Of a DNA stretch of 64,000 bases, positions 20,143 to 28,331 are shown piece after piece. The position numbers and the translations under genes are program-made. Location of the stretch: NCBI RefSeq assembly GCF_000800015.1, contig NZ_JUGR01000001.1:2170001-2234000 (forward strand). Reading direction: 5' to 3'. The notes beneath the pieces are model-generated. The model was not told the origin of the DNA, made no database searches, and saw nothing but the letters and a program-made list of their open reading frames with translations. The stretch's first letter is position 1. Each line of letters starts with the position of its first letter. This DNA comes from Terriglobus sp. TAA 43 (GTDB lineage: Bacteria; Acidobacteriota; Terriglobia; Terriglobales; Acidobacteriaceae).

Positions 20143-21039
20143 CTACTGCAACGCGCGGCGAATGCTCTGACCGGAGGCTTCCAATGCCGCTTCTGCATCC
20201 GCGCGAGAGAAGCCACGCTTCTGCATCACGATCGCCACGCGCACACTCCCCGCCTGCTTCAGCAACTCCGCTGCCTGCTCCTGCGGAATGCCGGTTGCAG
20301 CGCTGATAATGCGTTCGGCGCGATCCACCAGCTTGATATTGGTGGTCTGCACATTCGTCATCAGGTTGCCGTAGACGTAGCCCAGCTTGATCATCAGGCC
20401 GGTAGAGAGCATGTTCAGCACCAGCTTGGTCGCTGTGCCTGCCTTCATGCGTGTAGAACCTGTCACAACCTCAGCACCAGTCGCAGGCGAGATAGCGATG
20501 TCCGCCGCCTGCTCCACGGGTGATCCCGGAACGCATGACAGACCAATCGTCAGGCAGCCATGATTCCGCGCCGTCTCCATAGCACCCAACACATACGGCG
20601 TACGTCCACTCGCAGCAATGCCCACTAGCACATCGAGTCCCGGCGACTGGTTGAACCCATTCAGCAACAGGTCCGCGCTGCCCTGCTCGCGGCTATCTTC
20701 CGCGCCTTCCTGGCTAACACGCAACGCCGGTTCACCACCCGCAATGATGCCCACCACCATGTCGCGAGGCACCCCATACGTAGGAGGACACTCGCTGGCA
20801 TCCAGTACTCCCAACCGCCCACTGGTGCCGGCACCCATATAAAAAAGTCGGCCGCCTTCCGAAACACGCTCAAAGATCGCGTCGACTGCTTGTGCAATCT
20901 GCGGCAACACTTCATTGACGCGTTGAATCACCGTCGCGTCTTCGCGATTCATGATGGCGAGCATCTCTTCGGTCGAGACGATGTCGATGTTTTCCGATGC
21001 GGGATTGCGCGATTCGGTAAGTAGGTTTCCTAACTTCAT
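20143..21039 (-). CDS. murQ: N-acetylmuramic acid 6-phosphate etherase
   Basis: MurQ cleaves the lactyl ether of MurNAc-6-phosphate to GlcNAc-6-phosphate and D-lactate in peptidoglycan recycling. The 298-residue length is normal. Landmarks are LTESRNPASENID at the N-terminus, the SIS-domain phosphate site GRLFYMGAGTSGRLGVLDASECPPTYG, the catalytic-region glutamate in EDSREQG, and the block GAEVVTGSTRMKAGTATKLVLNML. No MurP-type PTS permease or anmK is nearby; the adjacent MFS carrier might serve instead (inference). Confidence 0.97.
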   Translation of the reverse strand: MKLGNLLTESRNPASENIDIVSTEEMLAIMNREDATVIQRVNEVLPQIAQAVDAIFERVSEGGRLFYMGAGTSGRLGVLDASECPPTYGVPRDMVVGIIAGGEPALRVSQEGAEDSREQGSADLLLNGFNQSPGLDVLVGIAASGRTPYVLGAMETARNHGCLTIGLSCVPGSPVEQAADIAISPATGAEVVTGSTRMKAGTATKLVLNMLSTGLMIKLGYVYGNLMTNVQTTNIKLVDRAERIISAATGIPQEQAAELLKQAGSVRVAIVMQKRGFSRADAEAALEASGQSIRRALQ

Positions 21040-21054
21040 CTCTCTGCCTTTAGA

Positions 21055-22917
21055 TCAACGCGGTTGAGGTGCCTTCTCTTCGTTGGGACTGTAGCTTTCC
21101 TTCTGCTTCTTACCTGTGGGATCAAGCTCCTCATCATCCGCGCTGGGCCGCTGATCACTGTCCTGGATGGTGCGCTTCGGGGCCGCAAACGGCTGCTTGA
21201 TTCCCTGCTCGGCAGCCGCACGCACATCCGCCTGCGCTCCCGGGGTATTCATCGCTGACTTATATTCCGCAACGGCCTTCGAACGATCCGGATTCTGTTG
21301 TGCGTCATACAAACGGCCCAGGTACACATGTGACCATGCAACGGTGCGCGGATCCTTGGCGGAAACCACGATCTTCTGGAAACGGTCGAACGCCTCCTGC
21401 GGCTCGCCTTGCAGCAACTTCAAACGCGCCAGCATGTATTGCGCTTCTGCATCTGAGGGATTGGCCGCGAGCTGCTTCTCTGCAATTTCCTCCGCGCCCA
21501 GCTTGTCACCCTTCTGCAATTTCAGCTCGGCCTGATCCATCACCGAGAGCGTGCGCTTGGGAGCGCGTGCGCGCGTGACGCCCGCTCCTGCAACAAGGTT
21601 GTTACTGTCTGGCGCGAAGAACGGAATCTTCTTCGCTGCAGCCGCTTCATGCGGCACATCCATACCGTAGACCATCTCGGCGATGCTATCCCGAAGCGTA
21701 ATGCCGTCCTTGTCTTCCTTCATCAACGAGTCATAGAACGAGCCTGTAAGAACCCATCCAGACTCCATGTCGAGCACCACCTGCTTACGACGCACGGCTT
21801 CGGCACGACGGTCATAGTCGATCAACGCCTGGTTGTAATCACCAATATCGATCCGTGCTTTTACCGTTCCCGGCTTGCGAGGCTTGTCAAAGCCAACATC
21901 CATCAAACGTGCTTCAATGGCCTTCACAAGACACTCGGTGGTGAATGCAACAATGTCGTTCTTGTAATTGAAGTCAATGGGCGCATCCTGAACCACCTTC
22001 AGAATCGGCAAAAGACGGTTCGTCGCCTGCGCACGCGCATAAATGAGCGGATCAACCTGGTAGAGCAGATAGATGTGCTTCACCTGTTCCATCTGCAACC
22101 CACCTGCATGGGATCCGATAGACAAACGTGAGCCGTACGACGACTTGGTCGGCGTGTTTTCATCAATGCTCGTCGGTGACGTCACGATGAAATAGTCAGA
22201 ACCATACACACGGGCATTGACTGCCTGCGGGCTGAGCATGGGTTCGAGCAGAACGAGAAAGCGGCGCCCGTCATAAATGCTGACCGGCTGGTGCAGGTAC
22301 GAATTCGTCTCCAGGAGGAGACGCGTCATGCTGTCGTGCGCCTGAGCGGCAGCCGCTTCATATTGGGCATGGTGACGCACGAAGATGAGGTGCAGATCCA
22401 CCTTCTGCGCAAAGTCCTTCAACAGCGGCAACACACCAACGACCTGTCCTGCATCGGGCGAAAGATCACCTTCGCTCACTGACAACGTGAGGTCGGGCGG
22501 AGGCGACAGGAACAATGCCAGAGACACGTATTGCGCCAGGTTTTGCGCACCGCCCTGCGAGTGGCTCGCAATGTATTTGCAGAGTGCGATCTGGCTTTCA
22601 CGGACATCAACGGAACGATCCAGTGCGGAACTCACCTCCGCACGAATCTCCGCGCGCACCGGCAAAGAGCTTTCCAGTCCGTTGTCATAGCCGCAGGAGT
22701 TCAGCGCGGCCGCCATTGTGAACATAGTCTCGCTGGTTTCCAGCGAAACAGCAGAGCCTGCCTGCTCCACACCGCGACGCGGAATCACCGTGGAAGACGG
22801 CTGCTCTTCCACCTGCTCACCGGTGGAAGACGAAGACGAGGACGATTTCTGCGCATGCACGGGCAACAACACCAGGAGTGCTACGAGAGAAAGGACGGAA
22901 CGGGAAAAAAGTCGCAC
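21055..22917 (-). CDS. Secreted TPR-containing protein of unknown function
   Basis: A 620-residue product with signal peptide (SVLSLVALLVLLPVHAQ) followed by a poly-Ser tract. Residues about 60-370 are a helical domain with CGYD, YVSLALFLSPPP, RRFLVLLEPMLSPQAVNARVYG and HIYLLYQVDPL; I recall this arrangement from acidobacterial proteins without assigned function. Residues about 470-580 hold TPR-like helices (KLQKGDKLGAEEIAEKQL, AQYMLARLKLLQGEPQEAF, HVYLGRLYDAQQNPDRSKA). The tail is charged and disordered. No protease or glycosidase motif is seen. It precedes murQ by 15 bases, suggesting one transcript. Confidence 0.75.
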   Translation of the reverse strand: MRLFSRSVLSLVALLVLLPVHAQKSSSSSSSTGEQVEEQPSSTVIPRRGVEQAGSAVSLETSETMFTMAAALNSCGYDNGLESSLPVRAEIRAEVSSALDRSVDVRESQIALCKYIASHSQGGAQNLAQYVSLALFLSPPPDLTLSVSEGDLSPDAGQVVGVLPLLKDFAQKVDLHLIFVRHHAQYEAAAAQAHDSMTRLLLETNSYLHQPVSIYDGRRFLVLLEPMLSPQAVNARVYGSDYFIVTSPTSIDENTPTKSSYGSRLSIGSHAGGLQMEQVKHIYLLYQVDPLIYARAQATNRLLPILKVVQDAPIDFNYKNDIVAFTTECLVKAIEARLMDVGFDKPRKPGTVKARIDIGDYNQALIDYDRRAEAVRRKQVVLDMESGWVLTGSFYDSLMKEDKDGITLRDSIAEMVYGMDVPHEAAAAKKIPFFAPDSNNLVAGAGVTRARAPKRTLSVMDQAELKLQKGDKLGAEEIAEKQLAANPSDAEAQYMLARLKLLQGEPQEAFDRFQKIVVSAKDPRTVAWSHVYLGRLYDAQQNPDRSKAVAEYKSAMNTPGAQADVRAAAEQGIKQPFAAPKRTIQDSDQRPSADDEELDPTGKKQKESYSPNEEKAPQPR

Positions 22918-23000
22918 GGATGTTCGACGGACCTCAGCGAAAGGTGTACCAGAGGCTGAGTCTAGGCTGCTGGCGAAAGGTGGTCAAACCCGCGCACTAA

Positions 23001-23636
23001 TCAGCCACGCACCACAACATCGCCAAAGGTGAGCAGCACGCTGCCCCGGACCGGATGGTCAAAGACACGTGCAGGCTGGAAGACACCAGTCAGCATGCGT
23101 TGACGCAACGCCTCTAAAGCATTGGAATCCAACGCGCCTGACAGTACCTGGTAGTCATACACGCGGCCAGTGGAATCCACCATTGCCTTCACGATAAGCG
23201 GCGCTTCATTCACGCTGGCGAGCGGAAATTCTCCCGAAGGCGAATACAGATAACGCGGTGCAGAGAAGCCAGCCAGGGGTTCGTCGTTTGCTTCCACAGC
23301 CTGTTGCGGAGCGCTCAACATGAGAGCGCCGCCTGTAATCGATACCAACGCCACAGTTGCGACGCCAGCCTGCACGGCCATAGGCCGCAACGTGTTCTCC
23401 AGGAACAACTCCACACGTTCCTTCACCCGATGCAGCCAATTATGTTGTGCGCGCACGCGTTCCTTGGAGAGAGCGACGCGGATGCGCAACGAAAGATCGC
23501 GCGGTGGCTGAGCCGGAGCAAGCGTACGCAAGGCGTTATCCGTCAGCGAACGCTCAAAACCAAATTCCTCCTGTTGCGACTCATCTTCATGAAGACGCCC
23601 CAACAGGTGCTCCAAATCTTTGGACGAAAAACTCAT
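23001..23636 (-). CDS. Probable anti-sigma factor with TonB-C-like extracytoplasmic domain
   Basis: The 211-residue product begins inside the sigma-factor stop (ATGA overlap), the usual place for a cognate anti-sigma factor. Residues 1-75 are cytoplasmic, helical and free of cysteine, so not a zinc-finger type. One membrane helix follows (VQAGVATVALVSITGGALML, about 90-110). The periplasmic part (about 140-211) reads PLIVKAMVDSTGRVYDYQVL, then ALEALRQRMLTGVFQPARV and VRGSVLLTFGDV, the pattern of TonB/TolA C-terminal domains. The anti-sigma role is inferred from position and topology. Confidence 0.7.
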   Translation of the reverse strand: MSFSSKDLEHLLGRLHEDESQQEEFGFERSLTDNALRTLAPAQPPRDLSLRIRVALSKERVRAQHNWLHRVKERVELFLENTLRPMAVQAGVATVALVSITGGALMLSAPQQAVEANDEPLAGFSAPRYLYSPSGEFPLASVNEAPLIVKAMVDSTGRVYDYQVLSGALDSNALEALRQRMLTGVFQPARVFDHPVRGSVLLTFGDVVVRG

Positions 23637-24388
23637 CGTGCCTCCTTGGATGTCGCAGAGGAGGCTTTCGCTGCTGCCTGCGGCATCTTTTTGGGCGCGA
23701 CTTGTGCAAATTCGGGAAGGCGTGCGCCCAGGCTCGTTCGCAAAGCTGCGCGACCACGCATCAGCCTGCTCTTCACCGTCCCGATGTGGATATTCAGAAT
23801 CTCTGCAATCTCGTCGTAAGCCATGCCTTCGATCTCGCGCAGGATAACGACGGTTCGAAAACTTTCCGGAACCTCGCGCAGCGCAGCTTCCACCACGGAA
23901 CGAAGTTGCGATTGCCGCGCACTCTCAAAAGGCGATTCACGATGGTCCGCAAGCGTATCTCGCAGAGAGAAATTCAATTCACCATCGTCTTCGTTGCTGT
24001 CGCCGTCAATCGTGACTTCGGCCTTCTTATGGCGCACCCACCAGCGGCGACTGTTCGACGCTTCGTGCATGGCGATGCGATAAATCCATGTGCGAAGACT
24101 GCTGTCGCCGTGGAAGCTGCCAACGGAACGAAAAATCTTGATGAACACGTCCTGCGTGACGTCTGCGGCATCTGCCGGGTCGGCTAGCGAACGCAGCAAC
24201 AGCGAATACAACGGGCCACTGAATTGTGAAATGAGTTGGCGAAAGGCATCCTCAGATCCCGCCTGCAAAGCAGCCACCAGGGCTACTTCTTCCACGGGCA
24301 GTTCCGGACGCGAGGCCGTCATGCCGCCCGCCTTGGAAAATCCACCGATCGTGCCGGTAACCGGATCCATCACCGCTGCCCCGTTCAT
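23633..24388 (-). CDS. ECF RNA polymerase sigma factor (RpoE-like)
   Basis: A 251-residue sigma-70-family extracytoplasmic function factor. Region 2 reads DVTQDVFIKIFRSVGSF then LRTWIYRIAMHEASNSRRWW; region 4 reads REIEGMAYDEIAEILNIHIG then VKSRLMRGRAAL. The N-terminal 50 residues and a Lys/Ala-rich C-terminal tail are extra. The start (MNGAAVMDPV) follows aaggag; a longer frame to 24442 has no site. It is coupled to the downstream anti-sigma gene and has an RpoE-like promoter at 24509-24538 that suggests autoregulation. Confidence 0.93.
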   Translation of the reverse strand: MNGAAVMDPVTGTIGGFSKAGGMTASRPELPVEEVALVAALQAGSEDAFRQLISQFSGPLYSLLLRSLADPADAADVTQDVFIKIFRSVGSFHGDSSLRTWIYRIAMHEASNSRRWWVRHKKAEVTIDGDSNEDDGELNFSLRDTLADHRESPFESARQSQLRSVVEAALREVPESFRTVVILREIEGMAYDEIAEILNIHIGTVKSRLMRGRAALRTSLGARLPEFAQVAPKKMPQAAAKASSATSKEAR

Positions 24389-24508
24389 CTTTACTGCTCC
24401 TTTTAAGGTACGGCCCCAGTGCATTTCCTTGCAATGGCACATTCCCGAGGTGAAGAAAACGGCTCATCCGCCGGCGGATGAAAGAGTGCTCTCGCTCACT
24501 CTGAACGT

Positions 24509-24538
24509 ATAGACACCGGGTGCCGCAGGCTTTGTTCC
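24509..24538 (-). promoter_or_regulatory. Candidate ECF-type autoregulatory promoter
   Basis: On the minus strand ggaacaaa (24538-24531), a 16-base spacer and gtctat (24514-24509) match the RpoE-type consensus (GGAAC, about 16 bases, GTCTA/TCTGA). It lies about 120 bases upstream of the sigma-factor start. Found by eye; not scored statistically. Confidence 0.5.
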
Positions 24539-24592
24539 CGTCCTGCAAGAAAGATTTTCACAATACGCCAGAAAGATTTCTCTTTTGGGACA

Positions 24593-24621
24593 GCAACCTG
24601 AAATAAGGTAGCCGTGTCTAT
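24593..24621 (+). promoter_or_regulatory. Candidate ECF-type promoter of the YXWGXW gene
   Basis: On the plus strand gcaacctg (24593-24600), a 15-base spacer and gtctat (24616-24621) resemble the promoter facing the sigma gene; the -10 hexamer is identical. The downstream start is at 24673. If real, the small secreted protein belongs to the regulon of the adjacent sigma factor. Confidence 0.4.
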
Positions 24622-24672
24622 CCGAACACGATGGCGACCTAGGCATTGGTCAGCAAAGAGGTTGATTTACAA

Positions 24673-24996
24673 ATGACGAAATTTACCGGAATCGGACTTA
24701 CAGCCATACTGCTGGGAACAGCACTCGCCCCTGTGGTTGTCGATGCGCAACCCCGTTACGGCCCGCCACCTCCTGGACCGCGGATGGGCCCACCGCCACC
24801 GCCGATGGAACGTCGCCCTCCTCCGACACGTCCAGGATGGGCTTGGCATGGCGGCTATTACCGCTGGGGCGGTGGACGATACGTGTGGGTTCCTGGCAGC
24901 TACATGGCCCCGCCTCGTCCGGGCGTGATCTGGGTCGCCGGACGATGGATCAGCACACCGCGTGGATGGGTCTGGCGCGAGGGTTACTGGCGCTAG
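24673..24996 (+). CDS. Secreted YXWGXW-repeat protein
   Basis: A 107-residue product with signal peptide (GIGLTAILLGTALAPVVVDAQ), a Pro-rich stretch (GPPPPGPRMGPPPPPMERRP) and a Trp/Tyr/Gly-rich C-terminus with WHGGYYRWGGGRYVWVPGSY, VWVAGRW-like and WVWREGYW units, the YXWGXW motif. These proteins are exported to the envelope; their function is unknown. ATG at 24673 is chosen because it directly starts the signal peptide; an upstream in-frame GTG at 24646 adds nine hydrophilic residues. Confidence 0.8.
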   Translation: MTKFTGIGLTAILLGTALAPVVVDAQPRYGPPPPGPRMGPPPPPMERRPPPTRPGWAWHGGYYRWGGGRYVWVPGSYMAPPRPGVIWVAGRWISTPRGWVWREGYWR

Positions 24997-25003
24997 AAAG
25001 AAC

Positions 25004-25035
25004 TCAGAGGCCACCTTGCAACGGGTGGCCTCTGA
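25004..25035 (+). terminator. Hairpin terminator after the YXWGXW gene
   Basis: A 12-bp perfect stem (tcagaggccacc with ggtggcctctga, 8-base loop) begins 8 bases after the stop codon. No clear U-run follows, so it may act as an mRNA 3'-end protector as well as a terminator. Confidence 0.65.
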
Positions 25036-25087
25036 CATGGCTGTAAGGTTTACGGAATCGCGGAATCACGGTATTCTAAGAACCAGT

Positions 25088-25163
25088 GGGCCTGTGGCGC
25101 AGCTGGGAGCGCGCTTCCATGGCATGGAAGAGGTCATCGGTTCGATCCCGATCAGGTCCACCA
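25088..25163 (+). tRNA. tRNA-Ala (anticodon GGC)
   Basis: A 76-base cloverleaf: acceptor gggcctg with caggtcc (one G-U pair), D-arm gcgc-agctggga-gcgc, anticodon stem cttcc/ggaag around atggcat, T-arm atcgg-ttcgatc-ccgat, discriminator A and encoded CCA. It marks the left border of the polysaccharide cluster. Confidence 0.97.
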
Positions 25164-25798
25164 ACTATTCAGGCATCTAAAATGCCCTACGATCCGCTGC
25201 TTAGTAGCAATCCCCGAATCATCAGAATAAATGAGCTCAAGAGACCTCAACCGAGGCTCCGGCATGCCGCTGTTACCCATGAGCACACTAGAACAATTCC
25301 TACCTTTAGGCCTTCTCGCGACAACTCATCGTGGGCCGCATCGACCAATTCGCTACGACAGAACAATCAGTATGGAACAGACTGAGGTCTTTGCACGGTC
25401 GGGTGACACAGCATTTTTTGAACACCTTCACAGATTTTTTCACCAAGATTGCGATCTTCCTCTTCCCTGCACCTGAAGTAAGCAAGGTAGCTAAATCTCC
25501 TCCACTAGATCAGGAACTATCGCGGAGGAAAGCACATAGCAGGGAAAGAAACCAGCCGAGCAATGATGGCACCGATATCGCTACAGACTCCCTCGCTCGC
25601 TGCCTGAAAGTAATTTTGAAGTGGTTTCCACTCCGCAAGCGGTGCCGTCTATTGAGGACGAGAAGTCCGCAGGAGAGGATTGCAGCATGCTCTGTTATCA
25701 CGTCGAGTAAACTTACGGACGGCTCTCAATTCAACAGCGGTCGCCAACAGCGGACCGTCCCAATATCAGAAACAACGGAGCGCGAGCAAACAACGGCT
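25164..25798. other. Non-coding or decayed stretch left of the polysaccharide cluster
   Basis: About 635 bases between tRNA-Ala and the Wzz-like gene. The frame of the Wzz-like gene stays open back to 25331, but the upstream translation is hydrophilic, Arg/Ser-rich, lacks a recognisable domain and would put about 156 residues before the first membrane helix, so I do not accept it as coding. Base composition is already AT-richer than left of the tRNA. No integrase, repeat of the tRNA 3' end or RNA element was recognised. Confidence 0.45.
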
Positions 25799-26992
25799 AT
25801 GACATCGGATCCAGAGAATGAGAAGACTGAACCCACTGTGACAGAGCGACCAGCAGACGATGGAGCTATAGACCTTTTGGCAACAGCCGCAAGACTGTGG
25901 ACCGGTCGACGAGTCCTAATCAAATATATGCTCGTGCTTGGTCTTGTCACAGGGGTGGTTGCGTATCTTCTGCCTCTTTCATTTACAGCCGAAGCTTCGT
26001 TTATTCCACCCGAGTCAGGCAGTGGATCAAGCCTAATGGCGCTAACCAGTCAGATTGGACTCGGGGGTGGGAGCTCACTTCTATCGGGCGTTAAGACACC
26101 CGGAGAAATGTATGCGGGCATTCTGCAGAGCAAACTTGTCTTGGACAGTTTGATCAACAAGTTTCAACTGACCGACGTTTATCACACGAAGAAGATGAGC
26201 CAGGCGGAAACGCGTCTTCTGAGTAAGACATCCGTGAAGCTAGATACGAAGCAGAATATTGTTTACATCAAGGTAACTGATTCTAAGCCAGAGCGTGCTC
26301 GTGATCTGGCAAATGGATACCTAGATGCCTTGGATGCCGCAAACTCTCAGATGGCAATCACGTCGGCGGCGCAACGACGGTTGTTCTTTGAGCGGCAACT
26401 GAAGTCAGAGAAAAATGCACTAGCTGACGCCGAGGTCGACCTGAAACGCAGTCAGGAAGCGACAGGCGTTCTCCAACCTGCAGGCCAAACTACGCTGCAA
26501 TTGCGAACCATTGCTGAGACGCGGTCACAGATTGCTGCTCGTCAGGTGGAACTAGCTGCTCTGCGACAGACATCCACCGAGCAGAATGTGGATGTGGTCC
26601 GCTTAAAAAGCCAAATTGCGAATCTTGAGGCACAGCTGCACTCGATGCAATCAGGTTCTGGTGAGGAGGGAGCACTTCCAACAGCAAAAGTGCCTGAAGT
26701 TGCTCTTGAGGTTGTTCGAAAAGAACGTGAAGTTAAGTATCACGAGACCTTGTTTGAAATGCTTGCTCGACAATACGAAGCTGCCAGGTTAGAGGAAGCA
26801 AAGGAAGGCACGATAGTTCAGGTGCTGGACCGTGCCAAGCTCCCAGATATGAAGTCATTCCCGCCACGGATGGCGCTCATCGCAGTAGGAATGATGGTGG
26901 GTTTGATGATAGGAGTATTTCGCATTCTATTTCTGACAACCAATCAGATGGAGGAACTTCGCTCACGCTTCCGCTCTACTCCAACAGCTTGA
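25799..26992 (+). CDS. Wzz/GumC-like polysaccharide co-polymerase
   Basis: This 397-residue inner-membrane protein controls chain length or export in Wzy-type pathways. It has helix 1 near residues 41-62 (VLIKYMLVLGLVTGVVAYLL), a periplasmic Wzz domain (TAEASFIPPESGSGSSLMAL, GVKTPGEMYAGILQSKLVLDSL), a long coiled coil (about 180-330) and helix 2 near 365-385 (FPPRMALIAVGMMVGLMIGV) preceded by the usual Pro-rich FPPR. There is no C-terminal tyrosine-kinase domain, so it is not a full Wzc. The ATG at 25799 is chosen because it sits just before the conserved part; its ribosome site is weak. Confidence 0.85.
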   Translation: MTSDPENEKTEPTVTERPADDGAIDLLATAARLWTGRRVLIKYMLVLGLVTGVVAYLLPLSFTAEASFIPPESGSGSSLMALTSQIGLGGGSSLLSGVKTPGEMYAGILQSKLVLDSLINKFQLTDVYHTKKMSQAETRLLSKTSVKLDTKQNIVYIKVTDSKPERARDLANGYLDALDAANSQMAITSAAQRRLFFERQLKSEKNALADAEVDLKRSQEATGVLQPAGQTTLQLRTIAETRSQIAARQVELAALRQTSTEQNVDVVRLKSQIANLEAQLHSMQSGSGEEGALPTAKVPEVALEVVRKEREVKYHETLFEMLARQYEAARLEEAKEGTIVQVLDRAKLPDMKSFPPRMALIAVGMMVGLMIGVFRILFLTTNQMEELRSRFRSTPTA

Positions 26993-27002
26993 GAGAGTAG
27001 CT

Positions 27003-28259
27003 TTAAACCCGCTCAGGAAGTCCCGATAGACCAGATCTTAGTGCTGGCGCCGTTATCTCCGCGGGATTGCTCATCGCTTTCCCAATGTCAGCTCCAAGGA
27101 AGATAAGAAGTATCTGGACCACCGGATTAATCTCGAAGATCACTGTTGTTGCCGAATAAGCAATCAAAGTGAAAAATAGCATTTTGTTGCGGAAGTATCG
27201 ATACGTCGTAAGTATGAAGGCAAGCATGATGATGGCGGGTACTATTCCCGCGTTATAGATAAGACCTACATAGGTGTTGTCGGCAATGATGGCGCCATCC
27301 TGCCCCGAGATGAAGGCCTGCGAGGTTGCGATGCCCATACCTTTTCCGAAGATCAGCGTTCCGACATTCGATGAAACATCAGCGATGATACCTATGCGCG
27401 AGCTTGCCGACTCAGTAGCGCCTTCGCCACGGCCGGTGATGGCCCCAAGATTCAACGCAACAGCTAACCCGATCAAGGCGACAATCGAAGCATAGATCGG
27501 ATATGCAATAAACCGCGGCTTCATCTTGTTGCGATAAGCAAACATGTAATACACAATGAAGACCAGCCGGGCAGAGGAGCTATTAGACAGCAATAATGAC
27601 GCCAATGCACCGACTTTCAACAGTGTGCTGTCCATATCAATAGCAACGGCATAGATAACCAGTGCGAAAAACCCCGCGGTAGCCGGGACAATAAACATGC
27701 CGGGAGACCGATGTTCGGCATACACGGCATATCCGAGATCAAGAGCGTACTGCCACACCTGAAGCACAATTTGCAGCACGAAAAGCGCAACGAACGCCTT
27801 ATTGATTAACCTTCTGGAAAAATGATGGAATGCAGCTCCGGCGTAAACGAGTCCTAGAACCCAATACCCGCGAACTCCCATGAGAACAACTTCCAAAGGG
27901 AGCCAGAATATCGATACTGCTGACTGAAAAAGGATAAGTACGACGAAAATATTCAGCAGTACGAAAGGTCCTCGGGAAAACATGCGGCGAAGCTTCGAAT
28001 CACGTAGCCACGCATGTGCGAGCAGTAGCAGAGCCCCGACAAGAAAAACATCCTTGAAGACTTTAAGATATGCAGGAGTGAGTGCCACAGCCCACGGCGC
28101 GACGCCATCGACTGGCAGTAACAATCCCACCATCATGGCCCCGACTTCAAATGAGTTGTTCAGTGGCGACAGCAACAAAAACCCGAGAAACAATCTCTCA
28201 AACCATATTTCGTGATGGAAGCGATTTGTTTTCATAGGGGTTGTTTGTAGACGTGCCAT
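27003..28259 (-). CDS. Polytopic membrane protein, candidate Wzy polymerase / O-antigen ligase-like
   Basis: A 418-residue protein with about eleven hydrophobic segments and a larger extracytoplasmic loop before the last helices. SRLVFIVYYMFAYR-like and GEGATESASSRIGI, then GKGMGIATSQAF and IADNTYVGLIYNAGIVP, give the topology and Asn-Thr-Tyr block common in Wzy polymerases. Sequence conservation in this family is poor, so polymerase versus ligase cannot be settled. The start could be 28259 or 28235; neither has a clear ribosome site. It converges with the Wzz-like gene (10-base gap). Confidence 0.7.
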   Translation of the reverse strand: MARLQTTPMKTNRFHHEIWFERLFLGFLLLSPLNNSFEVGAMMVGLLLPVDGVAPWAVALTPAYLKVFKDVFLVGALLLLAHAWLRDSKLRRMFSRGPFVLLNIFVVLILFQSAVSIFWLPLEVVLMGVRGYWVLGLVYAGAAFHHFSRRLINKAFVALFVLQIVLQVWQYALDLGYAVYAEHRSPGMFIVPATAGFFALVIYAVAIDMDSTLLKVGALASLLLSNSSSARLVFIVYYMFAYRNKMKPRFIAYPIYASIVALIGLAVALNLGAITGRGEGATESASSRIGIIADVSSNVGTLIFGKGMGIATSQAFISGQDGAIIADNTYVGLIYNAGIVPAIIMLAFILTTYRYFRNKMLFFTLIAYSATTVIFEINPVVQILLIFLGADIGKAMSNPAEITAPALRSGLSGLPERV

Positions 28260-28331
28260 GTCTTGGCGAAGGAGATTTCATTCTATAAGCGAAACATGTT
28301 CACTTGGGCACACAGCAAATGGTTCTGTCCA

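Noticed and set aside
25331-25798. N-terminal extension of the Wzz-like protein by 156 residues
   Set aside because: The translation lacks any domain, is unlike other Wzz N-termini, and the conserved part begins just after the ATG at 25799.
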